A DNA stretch of 64,000 nt, from assembly GCF_012927645.1 (NCBI RefSeq), contig NZ_JABBMT010000001.1:284130-348129 (forward strand), read 5' to 3'. The notes beneath the pieces are model-generated. The model had not been told where the DNA came from, ran no database searches, and saw nothing but the letters and a program-made list of their open reading frames with translations. Each line of letters opens with the position of its first letter. The stretch's first letter is position 1. Source of the DNA: Pseudoalteromonas arctica (GTDB lineage Bacteria; Pseudomonadota; Gammaproteobacteria; Enterobacterales; Alteromonadaceae). The position numbers and the translations under genes were made by a program. This document shows, piece after piece, positions 18,047 through 27,280 of the stretch.

Positions 18047-20248
18047 TTATTTAAGCGTACTAGAGCGATAGGTGTTATTATTTAACCAGCTTGGTAACTC
18101 TACCGTTGGCACTGTTCCATCTTGGTTAATATTGGTTTGGTGGTAAGAGTGTTGGTTCCAAATACGAGTTGCATTTTTCCAAGGCTTGCTGTTATCAGCA
18201 GCACCATACACTGTTACACCATTGTTAATACTGTAACGGCTATCGTAATTGTTAGATACAGTGATCAGCTCTGCATTATCATCACCTTCTAGGTCAACCA
18301 CAATTGGGTATTCCCAAAGCGTTCCTGATGAGTTAGCAACAGTCGATAATACCTCACCATTAAGGCCATTTAACACTCTAACTTTGTAGTGATCTTGTAC
18401 AATAACTTCATCAATACCATCGCCGTTAAAGTCATAGCCACTAACACCTATTTTACCGCTCCATTCATCATCATTAGCTACAGACCAAACTAAATCGCCA
18501 TATTTGTTATACATATCAACAGCGGTGTAGCCTGCGTAAACAATACCTAAATCATCAGTTCCTAGGAATGTAGATATAGCCTGTACACCACCGCCTAAAT
18601 TAGCAGGGTTGGTTACTTGCCACTTAACATTACCATTGTGCTCAAGTACAGTAAACACACTGTCTTCTTGTTTGTTAGTTGGATTACTAATAACAATTTC
18701 AGGAGAAACATCATCATCTAAGTTAATAATTGAGCTAAACCACATAGCTCCTGGCTCACCATATTGCCATAATTGTGCACCATAAGAATCGTACAAGCCA
18801 CCACCCGCGAGTACTTCTTGAGTGCCGTTATTATCAGCATCAAAAGTTGTTGAAGCGGCAGACCAATTAGTAGTGTAAAGCAAACCGGTTTCGTAACTTA
18901 ATACATTATTACCTGTTACTATTTCTACTATTCCATCGTTATTAATATCACTTAATGTAACAGCGCCTAAAGGTTTACCCGATTTTGCGAGCTCCTTCTT
19001 GACTTGTCCTAAGTTGTTAACAACTTGAACTACTGGTGATGTATAGTCGTTTAAAACAATTTCGACAATACCATCGCCATCTAAATCAGCAGCTGCAATT
19101 GAATTACGTGAGTCACTAAAGACCCCACCGTTTTCATAATTCCATAACTCTGACCCATCGATACCACTTAATGCTCTCACTAAACCAGGTTTAGCAAAAC
19201 CATTACCACGAAAAGAAGTAATAATCACATCAGAAACATCGTTATTATCGATCACCCCGTCACCATTATCGTCATTCAGTTGAGCAACAACGGGAGTTGA
19301 GATAACTTGATTGTACTCTGGCATAAAATCACTTGAATCCCAGCTCCACTTTTGTTGCATTGTAAATGGCGCTATTGGTTGAGCGCTTGATGGTAAATCG
19401 CCTTTAAACTCACCACCTAACAACGCCATTGAACCATAGAAACTTTGACCAATAACAGGCATTTTAGCCGTACCATATAAACCTGTAATGTCGGCATATG
19501 GCGCTAAAATTACACCTTTCCAATGGTTACCTGAAATATTTAACTTTTCAGCATTTGCAAAGTTAAATACCGTTTTACTTGAATGATGGCGTAAGTATGC
19601 AAAGCTTTTGCTTCTAACAACGACTTCGTCATTACCGGTAATATTAAAAATCACAGTTGCACCACTCGGTATACCCCATACTTTAAAAGTACGTGCTTTG
19701 GCAAATTGGCGCGCATCTACATTAAATACCTGTGTTGATGAGGTGTGATCGCCTTCTAGGTATAGCCCCCCCCACCAATGTTTAGCTGTACCGGTCGCAT
19801 CAAGCTGGTTTAACTCAGCGCTTAAATCTTTATAGCTTTGTTCTTGCTCATCAAAGTTAAATGGCATGGTCGATTCATCTTGATTAGACAGGATTTTAGA
19901 ACCCCGTTCCATGCCCCAACGAACCCCCCAATGAATATCAGTACCACCACCAGCGATCATGCTACCCACATATTGACGACCATATTTAAATTCGATGCTT
20001 GATTCACTAATTAAATAGAACTCATCTCGGTTAGAAGGGCGTAAAAAACCGACTTTATAACCTTTTATATCAATTTTACCTGCAGCTATTGCACCTTTTG
20101 CTGCCCCAAAATTTGATTTGAAATCTTCAAAAACAAATGCAGAAAAATTATTAGCAACACCTAAGTCTGCCGCTAATGTTGTTGAGCTAGCTAAAGTCAG
20201 TGCAATCAGCGCACTTAACTTCTTATATTTTAATAATGAGTTAGTCAT
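18047..20248 (-). CDS. Secreted choice-of-anchor A / FG-GAP (VCBS) repeat protein
   Basis: The start at 20248 follows a GAGGG site and gives a signal peptide ending TTLA-AD; a longer frame to 20284 lacks both. The 733-residue protein has an N-terminal choice-of-anchor A-like adhesive domain (about 30-290; NVDARQFAKARTFKV, GNHWKGVILAPYADI). FG-GAP/VCBS beta-propeller repeats with calcium-type loops follow (NDDNGDGVIDNND, DLDGDGIVEIVLND, DINNDGIVEIVTGN, DFNGDGIDEVIVQD). The C-terminus (TRIWNQHSYHQTNIN) recurs in similar surface proteins. I see no membrane anchor or sorting tail. Its place inside the EPS locus suggests a matrix adhesin or scaffold protein (inference). Confidence 0.8.
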   Translation of the reverse strand: MTNSLLKYKKLSALIALTLASSTTLAADLGVANNFSAFVFEDFKSNFGAAKGAIAAGKIDIKGYKVGFLRPSNRDEFYLISESSIEFKYGRQYVGSMIAGGGTDIHWGVRWGMERGSKILSNQDESTMPFNFDEQEQSYKDLSAELNQLDATGTAKHWWGGLYLEGDHTSSTQVFNVDARQFAKARTFKVWGIPSGATVIFNITGNDEVVVRSKSFAYLRHHSSKTVFNFANAEKLNISGNHWKGVILAPYADITGLYGTAKMPVIGQSFYGSMALLGGEFKGDLPSSAQPIAPFTMQQKWSWDSSDFMPEYNQVISTPVVAQLNDDNGDGVIDNNDVSDVIITSFRGNGFAKPGLVRALSGIDGSELWNYENGGVFSDSRNSIAAADLDGDGIVEIVLNDYTSPVVQVVNNLGQVKKELAKSGKPLGAVTLSDINNDGIVEIVTGNNVLSYETGLLYTTNWSAASTTFDADNNGTQEVLAGGGLYDSYGAQLWQYGEPGAMWFSSIINLDDDVSPEIVISNPTNKQEDSVFTVLEHNGNVKWQVTNPANLGGGVQAISTFLGTDDLGIVYAGYTAVDMYNKYGDLVWSVANDDEWSGKIGVSGYDFNGDGIDEVIVQDHYKVRVLNGLNGEVLSTVANSSGTLWEYPIVVDLEGDDNAELITVSNNYDSRYSINNGVTVYGAADNSKPWKNATRIWNQHSYHQTNINQDGTVPTVELPSWLNNNTYRSSTLK

Positions 20249-20626
20249 TTTTTCCCTCAAGAACGAAAAGTATATTAATGGCACTAAACTACTGTCATTT
20301 GTTTAATGAAGACAACAGCCCATCAAATCGATAAAGCGTATTATATATACAAATAAAACCAAATGAAACAAAAAACACTACAAAAGTACCAGAATGATAA
20401 CGCAGATAAAGATTCGAAATTTAAAATCAATAGGTTATGTGAATATGGAACATAAAAAATACGAATAAAAAGAACAAGTGACCAGATAATGTTAACAGGA
20501 TATTACCAATTGTGGTGATGGGTGCTTTTGTCTATACATTTGAATTATGCCCATTATGAGCAGTCGCGCACAGTAGCCCTATGGATAAAAGTTATTTTTG
20601 ATCTCAAGTTTTTATCTTATTAATAT
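20249..20626. other. AT-rich leader/promoter region of the FG-GAP gene
   Basis: No gene is seen in these 378 bases. On the minus strand a TATAAT (20340-20345) lies about 90 bases upstream of the FG-GAP start, but its -35 is poor. It may be an independent promoter for the FG-GAP gene. Confidence 0.35.
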
Positions 20627-21619
20627 TCATAAGCCAATAACTCTTGGCGTCTTCTTTTTTAAGAGTTCAAAAACTAAAAACAAAAAATAAATTGCAATGA
20701 CAGTATTAAAATAGGGGAGTAAGTCAAATAAAAGCGAACCACTAGATACGATTTTCAGTTCTATTTTATGTAAAAATCTAAAAATAATTAAATGAAGCGG
20801 AAATATAACTATTGATGAAACTGCTAATAGTTGAAATATTGCTCTAGACTTTATACTTTTACTAATCAAAAATACTATGAAGATCCCCAAACAAGCAATT
20901 ACTGGATATAGTAGAGGAAAAACACCAAACTGCAGCTCTCTCATATCAACATTTCCATTCAATAACGCTAAATAACAAAATATTAGAACAGAAAAAAACA
21001 ATAACAAATAAGTTTTAGTCTTATTATTTAATAAGGGATTACTGAAAAAATCCACCTTTTTGATTAAAGCCCCTAACTGGTAGAAAAAAAGCCCAATAAC
21101 TGCAGAGTCTATTGACCAAAATAATCGGTCCGAAATTAAATCTCTATTTAGCAGCATTATTACAAGCATAACTGAAGAGAGCATAGTACTGTGTATCGTC
21201 TTTAATGAAGAAAAAAATATAGCTTGTGCTAATGAAATAACGATTAAACAAGGAAAGAACCAAAGAACCCCATTGATATGAAAGCTATCGGCCTGAGATG
21301 TAATTAAACGACTCAAAGGATCAAACCACTTCATATTACTTGCTTGACCATCACCAAAAAAATGTAATGGTAACCAAAATAAATAGGAAACGAGAAAAAA
21401 GAAAATAAAAGGCAGTACTAACCTTTGGCTTAATTTAATTAATGCTTGTTTAGTGGTATCTGCAGTGGATGCTAAAAAGCCAGACAAAAAGAAGAATAAA
21501 GGCATATGAAATGAGTATATCAAGGTATATATATCCTCATTTAACCAAGCAGCATGACCAAGTACAACTAGTGCAATTCCTATTGCCTTCATGTTATCAA
21601 TATAGTTTATACGCGTCAT
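20627..21619 (-). CDS. Acyltransferase family 3 membrane protein
   Basis: The product has 330 residues with about ten predicted membrane helices. The N-terminus (YIDNMKAIGIALVVLGHA) carries the conserved histidine of acyltransferase-3 proteins, and the FHMPLFFFLSGF segment follows. Such enzymes usually add O-acetyl or similar acyl groups to cell-surface sugars. It lies 2 bases after the WecG-like gene, so it probably decorates the same polysaccharide. Confidence 0.85.
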   Translation of the reverse strand: MTRINYIDNMKAIGIALVVLGHAAWLNEDIYTLIYSFHMPLFFFLSGFLASTADTTKQALIKLSQRLVLPFIFFFLVSYLFWLPLHFFGDGQASNMKWFDPLSRLITSQADSFHINGVLWFFPCLIVISLAQAIFFSSLKTIHSTMLSSVMLVIMLLNRDLISDRLFWSIDSAVIGLFFYQLGALIKKVDFFSNPLLNNKTKTYLLLFFSVLIFCYLALLNGNVDMRELQFGVFPLLYPVIACLGIFIVFLISKSIKSRAIFQLLAVSSIVIFPLHLIIFRFLHKIELKIVSSGSLLFDLLPYFNTVIAIYFLFLVFELLKKKTPRVIGL

Positions 21620-21621
21620 AA

Positions 21622-22365
21622 TTAAAAAAACTTATCTCGTATTAAAAGGTATGCAAACTTAGTGTTTGTAACTAAGTAACGCTTCCACATTCTGCCTGGT
21701 TCTTGAATTACCCTATATAGCCACTCTAAACCTGCTTTTTGCATCCACTGCGGTGCACGCTTTACTTTACCTGCTACAACATCGAACGTACCGCCAACCC
21801 CCATTACAAAGTCAACACCAAGCTTGTCTTGCCATTTATTAATAAAATTTTCTTTTTTAGGCGAGGTAATAGCTACAAATAGTAACTTAGCGCCCGATTC
21901 GCGTATTTTAGTGACCACGGCTTCTTCATCCTGCCCCTCTTTATTTCCAAAGAAATAACCATCATGATAACCAGCTATATTTAAATTAGGATTTTGTGCT
22001 TTAACTTTATCTACAGTCTTGCTTACAACTTCTTCGGTGGCACCCAATAAAAAAACAGGAAAGTCTCGCTTGGCACTCATGGCTAACAATTCATGAAAAA
22101 GGTCAACTCCTGCTACACGCTCCGGCACATCGTGTCCTAAAAAACGTGCACCGAACACTACACCCATACCATCGATATTAATTACCTCACACGCTTTAAC
22201 CGACTCAGCTAAAGCAGGATCTTTTTGCATATTAACTATTTTGGCTACATTAACCACAACATGCTGTAAAAAGTGCTTTTGCTCAATTCTATTTTCAATA
22301 AAAGACACCGTCTCTTGCATAGTGGCAATATCCATTGGTGCTTTTAAAAATTCAATGCGTTTCAT
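21622..22365 (-). CDS. WecG/TagA/CpsF-family glycosyltransferase
   Basis: The product has 247 residues (GT26 family). Family blocks are VNVAKIVNMQKDP, INIDGMGVVFGARFLG and VGGTFDVVAGKVKRAPQWMQKAGLEWLYR. WecG members transfer ManNAcA or ManNAc to a lipid-linked acceptor. Since wecB and wecC in the same locus make UDP-ManNAcA, ManNAcA is a plausible donor sugar here (inference). Confidence 0.9.
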   Translation of the reverse strand: MKRIEFLKAPMDIATMQETVSFIENRIEQKHFLQHVVVNVAKIVNMQKDPALAESVKACEVINIDGMGVVFGARFLGHDVPERVAGVDLFHELLAMSAKRDFPVFLLGATEEVVSKTVDKVKAQNPNLNIAGYHDGYFFGNKEGQDEEAVVTKIRESGAKLLFVAITSPKKENFINKWQDKLGVDFVMGVGGTFDVVAGKVKRAPQWMQKAGLEWLYRVIQEPGRMWKRYLVTNTKFAYLLIRDKFF

Positions 22366-22379
22366 TGTTGAGTCCGTTT

Positions 22380-23573
22380 TTAAAGTTGTTCAATAACTGC
22401 ACTTTTGGGGCTATTCATTTTTTGTCGATTAAAATAAGCAAACGAATAATATACCCATGCTTGTGTCCAACGCACATAGTCAACCTTATTGGTAAAGTAC
22501 TTATTTTTTTGATAAATAAAGCGCTGCTTTTTAGGCATATATAGGGTTTGAATAGCGCGGTTTATTACTTTTTCGGCCATCGCAAAGTCACCTGGCGTTT
22601 TACCTACTTTTAATAATGTAAAAACAGCTTGCGATACACTGTGCATATCGAGTGGGTAGCGATTATTATTGTAATATTTTGCAGTGCCATCTTGCTCAAA
22701 CAAATGCGTTTTATAATAAGTAAGTCCTTTTGCAATTGCCGATTCAAACTCATCAATTTGCAATTCATCACTCAGTAAGCGCAATGCCTCTAGGTTATAA
22801 CCGGTATGAAAGCCATCAATAAACTGATGATGGTGGCGAGCACCATATACCCAAGAGCCATCAGCCCCCTGCTCACTTACCGACTGCCTTGCAGCATTTA
22901 AAGCAAGCAGTTTGTAATGCTGGTTGTTAGTCAACACGGCAACCTTTGCAACCCATGCAGCGCCCCAAAGGCTAGCATTATGTACAAAGGCAGTTTCCCC
23001 TGGTATATAGCCAAAAAACTGTCTGCCATCACATTCTTTGTATAATGTTTTAACAATAAAATGAGCGCTATCAATTGCAGGCTCTGAGTATTTTTTATCA
23101 TTGGTGATTTCACTTAACGCATATAAAGCCTGTGCTACATAGATAGTGGTAATTACGTTCGGCTTGCCTTTGGGCACAAAAAAAGCGCGTGCATTCCAGT
23201 CAAAGTGATAACCCCAGCAACTATGTTGCCAAATAGATTTATCACTTTGCTGAGTCAGTAACCAATCAGCTAGCTTTATTGCTTCATCTAAATACATTTT
23301 CTCATTGGTTGTTTTATAGTCTTCTAATAAACCTAATATAAATAAACCAATGCCCTTAGGATTGCGCTTTTTTGGCACTGCACATATTGGCCGCAAGTTA
23401 ATTGCTAAACGTTTGTGAAGTTGTATCCAAACAAGCCCGACAACACCCCGCTTGAATCGAGGAAATAATTCAAACAGTTTACTGTTCAGTCCATCAAATG
23501 GGTCTTGGCCTGAGTAACTCGCATTTTTTGCCTTATTTAATAATAGCTTTTTGCAATAGTTACTATCTAACAT
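22380..23573 (-). CDS. Uncharacterised alpha/alpha-toroid protein of the EPS locus
   Basis: The product has 397 residues, no signal peptide and no membrane helix. Repeated paired helices with aromatic and tryptophan-rich turns (LADWLLTQQSDKSIWQHSCWGYHFDW, ALYALSEITNDKKYSEPAI cut short here, GADGSWVYGARHHHQFIDGFHTG) suggest a six-hairpin glycosidase-like or epimerase-like fold. It abuts a GT4 gene by one base and is clearly part of the polysaccharide operon. I do not recognise a defined activity; a hydrolase, lyase or epimerase acting on a sugar intermediate is possible. Confidence 0.6.
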   Translation of the reverse strand: MLDSNYCKKLLLNKAKNASYSGQDPFDGLNSKLFELFPRFKRGVVGLVWIQLHKRLAINLRPICAVPKKRNPKGIGLFILGLLEDYKTTNEKMYLDEAIKLADWLLTQQSDKSIWQHSCWGYHFDWNARAFFVPKGKPNVITTIYVAQALYALSEITNDKKYSEPAIDSAHFIVKTLYKECDGRQFFGYIPGETAFVHNASLWGAAWVAKVAVLTNNQHYKLLALNAARQSVSEQGADGSWVYGARHHHQFIDGFHTGYNLEALRLLSDELQIDEFESAIAKGLTYYKTHLFEQDGTAKYYNNNRYPLDMHSVSQAVFTLLKVGKTPGDFAMAEKVINRAIQTLYMPKKQRFIYQKNKYFTNKVDYVRWTQAWVYYSFAYFNRQKMNSPKSAVIEQL

Positions 23574-24652
23574 TACTTAATTGCTCCCAGCTCTTTATAA
23601 ATATTCTGTATTTGAGGAATAATAACTGTAGGACTGAAATTATTTAAAAATTTTTCTTTCGCAGAGAGTTCCATTTGTTTAGCTTCTAAAGGCTTTTCAA
23701 TTAACTTTTCCATTGCAGATTTTAGCGCCTCAACATCACCTGGCTTAATAAGCAAACCATCTACATTATGTGTTATAGCATCTGGGATACCGCCAGCTGT
23801 AGTTGCGATAACAGGTATATTACATGACATAGCTTCTAGCACTCCCATCGGAAAACCTTCGTTATAGCTTGGTAACACATATGCATCAGCCAACTTTAAA
23901 ATATTAATCTTTTTGTCCCCAGCAACCCAGCCAAGTAATTCAACGCATTCATCGAGTCCTAACTCATTAACCATTGCCTGATATTTTTTAATATCGCCAT
24001 CACCACCAAGCAACAATCTAGCTTTTGGGTGTGCTTTAACAACACCTTTAAAAGCATTTATTAAATCAGATACACCTTTACGTTCACCTAATCGTCCCAA
24101 AAATATAAAATTAAAGTTATTAGTTTTTTCTTTTTCTATTTCTAATTTAGGAACGGCATTATAAACCACAACTCCTTTTTTAGGATCGTCGAGTATCGTG
24201 TTAAGCCAACTCAGCCATTGAGTAGATAAAACAATAACCTTATCTACAGAGTTAAAGGTTGCCCTTACTTGCGCTTGTTTAAGTTCATTGCATTCATTTT
24301 TATAAAACTCTCTAAATTCAGATCCATGTAAATGTAAAACCACTTTTGTCTTAAAATACTTAATCAGCTTTATCAATTTCGATTTTCTCGTATAGCTCCC
24401 CCTAGAAGCCATATGTATGTGTACTAAGCCAACGTCATAAATCATTAATTTAGTAACTAACTTAATAATACAAAGTAAATAATTGAACAGCTGGCCTAGT
24501 ATACCAAAACCAGTATTGGTTGAATGACTTACTAAAATATCAGTATTTGTGTTATAAAAAAAACCTTCACTCTCGTAAACATTTAATACTGTTGCAATGC
24601 CGCCTTGTCCGTTTTTATCTGTAGCAATTGTTAGATTTATTGATTTCTTCAC
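23573..24652 (-). CDS. Glycosyltransferase family 4
   Basis: The product has 359 residues with a GT-B fold. The C-terminal nucleotide-sugar domain shows FIFLGRLGERKGVSDLI, LLGGDGD and the E-x7-E region YNEGFPMGVLEAMSCNIPVIATTAGGIPD (quoted only in part, near residue 265). It adds one sugar to the lipid-linked repeat unit in the cytoplasm. Donor and acceptor cannot be told. It is tightly packed between the CapK-like gene and the toroid gene. Confidence 0.9.
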   Translation of the reverse strand: MKKSINLTIATDKNGQGGIATVLNVYESEGFFYNTNTDILVSHSTNTGFGILGQLFNYLLCIIKLVTKLMIYDVGLVHIHMASRGSYTRKSKLIKLIKYFKTKVVLHLHGSEFREFYKNECNELKQAQVRATFNSVDKVIVLSTQWLSWLNTILDDPKKGVVVYNAVPKLEIEKEKTNNFNFIFLGRLGERKGVSDLINAFKGVVKAHPKARLLLGGDGDIKKYQAMVNELGLDECVELLGWVAGDKKINILKLADAYVLPSYNEGFPMGVLEAMSCNIPVIATTAGGIPDAITHNVDGLLIKPGDVEALKSAMEKLIEKPLEAKQMELSAKEKFLNNFSPTVIIPQIQNIYKELGAIK

Positions 24653-24653
24653 A

Positions 24654-25985
24654 TTAAAACTCTCTTATAGCCTGCTTTATTTTGCCGTTTTTAGTCCTTG
24701 AAATTGCATCAACTTTTTTTATATTCACCTTAATAGACTCACCTAACCTTTCTTTTGTGTTCAAAATTAATTTATATTTTTGGTCTTTATTAAATAACGA
24801 CTCATCAACGACAACCAAAATAACAATACTTAGATCTTTTTTCTGTACAAACTGGGTCCCCAATAAACCTTCAACTCCTTTAGGGATATGATTTAGTATA
24901 TGCACTTTCTGTCCATCTTCAGCAACTAGGTAATCTCCTGTTCTTCCTTCTATAGAATCAACAATTGGAAATACTCGACCACAGGGGCAATTTTTTTCGT
25001 CTGACAATATAACGTGATCGCCTGTTTTATAACGTATTAATGGATAAAGGGAATTATTAAAATTAGTCCCAACAATCTCAGCTCTATCACGACCATCTTC
25101 TGTTTTTCCAGCGGGCAATAATTCTACATGAGCGTAGTCTGTTAATATGTGATATCGCCCATGCTCACAACTTGCAATTGCAGCTACACGTTCAAATAAA
25201 CCATACCAATCAAAAACAGTACATTTAAAACGTGTCTCAATTAGGTGTTTATCTTCCTTTTTTAGTGATTCAGATGAAGTAACAACTGACTTTATTTCAC
25301 CTGGGTAATATTCATTATTAATTTCTAAATACTTAGCTAACGTCGCTATAGAAGAGGGGTAAGCTTGAATAACTTGTACACCAAAATTAACCATTGCATT
25401 TATATATGACTGTAAGTTTGTAGGTGCCATATGAAAAGATGAAAGCATAATCATATTTTCAAAATAGGAATAACGCCAAAATGGCGCCTGTTTTTGTTCG
25501 AGCGGTACAATCATATCACCCCTGATCCAGGCTCGCTTATCACCCTCTTTAAATCCAGCCCATGCTAAATCTCTATTAATAAAAGCGTGCTCAGCTATGA
25601 CCGATTGGAAATTTTGTGGAATAACTAAAGGCGCGCCAGTTGTACCACTCGTTGCACCTTTAATTACCGCACCTTTTTTGGGTGATAAAAATTTATTCTT
25701 ATTGCTATTCACTTCCAATTTATCAATAAAAGGGAACGTTTTTAAATCAAGGTCATAACTTTTATAATATTCAACAGTATTACGTGCTTGTTTAATAGTT
25801 TTATTCAATGCTTTATCATGATATTTACTTAAAAGCTCAGAGTCATACTCATGAGCAATTAATTCTTGAGTATACTGTTCACATTTATTGTTTTCTCTTA
25901 GCTTTTTTCTTACTAATGAACGCGTACTCAAAAAAATATTTTGAATTAAAACTGGGCTTTTTTTATAAATTTTACTTGTAAACAT
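24654..25985 (-). CDS. CapK-like / phenylacetate-CoA ligase-like adenylate-forming enzyme
   Basis: The product has 443 residues of the AMP-binding superfamily. The phosphate-binding loop GATSGTTGAPLVIP lies near residue 108, with later motifs VFDWYGLFER and RYKTGDH, and a cysteine pair in CPCGR. CapK-type proteins are common in capsule loci and may activate an acyl or amino-acid substituent for the polysaccharide. Here it may supply the acyltransferase or modify an amino sugar; the substrate is unknown. Confidence 0.85.
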   Translation of the reverse strand: MFTSKIYKKSPVLIQNIFLSTRSLVRKKLRENNKCEQYTQELIAHEYDSELLSKYHDKALNKTIKQARNTVEYYKSYDLDLKTFPFIDKLEVNSNKNKFLSPKKGAVIKGATSGTTGAPLVIPQNFQSVIAEHAFINRDLAWAGFKEGDKRAWIRGDMIVPLEQKQAPFWRYSYFENMIMLSSFHMAPTNLQSYINAMVNFGVQVIQAYPSSIATLAKYLEINNEYYPGEIKSVVTSSESLKKEDKHLIETRFKCTVFDWYGLFERVAAIASCEHGRYHILTDYAHVELLPAGKTEDGRDRAEIVGTNFNNSLYPLIRYKTGDHVILSDEKNCPCGRVFPIVDSIEGRTGDYLVAEDGQKVHILNHIPKGVEGLLGTQFVQKKDLSIVILVVVDESLFNKDQKYKLILNTKERLGESIKVNIKKVDAISRTKNGKIKQAIREF

Positions 25986-26074
25986 TATAGTAATCCTTTA
26001 AAAGACAAATATTGGAAAACACACTTATTCACAGGACCAACTTAAATGAGCACTTAACCTAAAACTTACTGAAA

Positions 26075-27280
26075 TCATCTTGCATTCCTTCTAGATTCAA
26101 CTAAGTACATTGCGCTAATTAAAAAGAGTAAGGCTGGAGTTTTAGTCGTCAAAGCATTATTTGTTAATGATACTAAAATAAAAACAACCAGAGCGACTCT
26201 GGATGAATTTCTATTTCTACCCAATGCAATTTTAAGTGGTAATTTATAGCAACTTAAAAACAATAAAGCTGTACATATGATACCAAAACTAACAATCCAG
26301 CCTATTATATAATTCTCAATTACATCTATTTGAATATAAAAAGCGATATTGTTCAATAAAGAGTGTGAGGCTCCAAAAAACCATTCACTTGGGCTTAATT
26401 GTTCAAGAATTAAAAAAACATCAAATCGGGCTTGAGCACTGCCATCAATATGCAGTTTACTTAGTATGCGTGTACCGAGGGGAGTCAAAGTTATTACTAA
26501 TACTGTGAAAATGGACGCAAAAAAAGCCAACGCTTGTATTACCGCAAAGCGCACTTTTGACACGCGAACCCCTGCTGCTATAAATTCAGGTACCTTAGGT
26601 GCGACTAAAATAAATACACCGAGTATGAATATGCCTGTTGCAGCTCGTCCACCAAAAGCGAACAGCGCTAACGTAACCATAGTAAAGTAAATTAAATAGG
26701 GGATTCGTGTATAACTCATTAATATCGGCGCCAGCGCTGCCGTAATTAATGCATTATTAAGAGGATGAGTTAACAGTGCTGTTGATCTAAAGTGAGTAAA
26801 CTTTGAAAATTCTACGGACATTAATGTACTAACAGATATAAACTCTAAAATGGCTATAATTGAATTTATGAATAATAAGTATGCAAGCAACGTTAATAGT
26901 TTATTTTTATGAGTGATACTCAACTGACTCAATAAATATAGAGCTAAAAGCGGGGCTACCATTGTATCGACCAAGTAAGCCATCCCCGACGTACCAAATC
27001 TAATTAAGCCGTAAAATATAACAAATACAATACACAATAAACTTATTAGCCATGATGCTCTAAGCTCTCTTAGGCTGGTTAAAGGTACATCAATACCTCT
27101 TCTAAGCGTAAAAATGGCAACTGTTAACATTAAAATATAAGTGGAGATGTGAATTTTTACTAAAGGGCTCCCCCCTTCGGATACGTATTTAACACCTAAG
27201 TTTTCTAGTAAATATCCGCCAAAAATAAAAGCAAACAAAAACGTAAACACCATTACTTTATATATATTTTCACTTTTCAT
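26075..27280 (-). CDS. Wzy/VpsF-like polysaccharide polymerase
   Basis: The product has 401 residues and about ten to eleven membrane helices with a long periplasmic loop (TRILSKLHIDGSAQARFDVFLILEQLSPSEWFFGASHS, quoted only to mark the area near residues 270-310). The topology and its neighbour, the flippase (11-base overlap), fit the polymerase of a Wzx/Wzy system. Sequence conservation in this class is low, so the call rests mainly on topology and context. Confidence 0.7.
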   Translation of the reverse strand: MKSENIYKVMVFTFLFAFIFGGYLLENLGVKYVSEGGSPLVKIHISTYILMLTVAIFTLRRGIDVPLTSLRELRASWLISLLCIVFVIFYGLIRFGTSGMAYLVDTMVAPLLALYLLSQLSITHKNKLLTLLAYLLFINSIIAILEFISVSTLMSVEFSKFTHFRSTALLTHPLNNALITAALAPILMSYTRIPYLIYFTMVTLALFAFGGRAATGIFILGVFILVAPKVPEFIAAGVRVSKVRFAVIQALAFFASIFTVLVITLTPLGTRILSKLHIDGSAQARFDVFLILEQLSPSEWFFGASHSLLNNIAFYIQIDVIENYIIGWIVSFGIICTALLFLSCYKLPLKIALGRNRNSSRVALVVFILVSLTNNALTTKTPALLFLISAMYLVESRRNAR

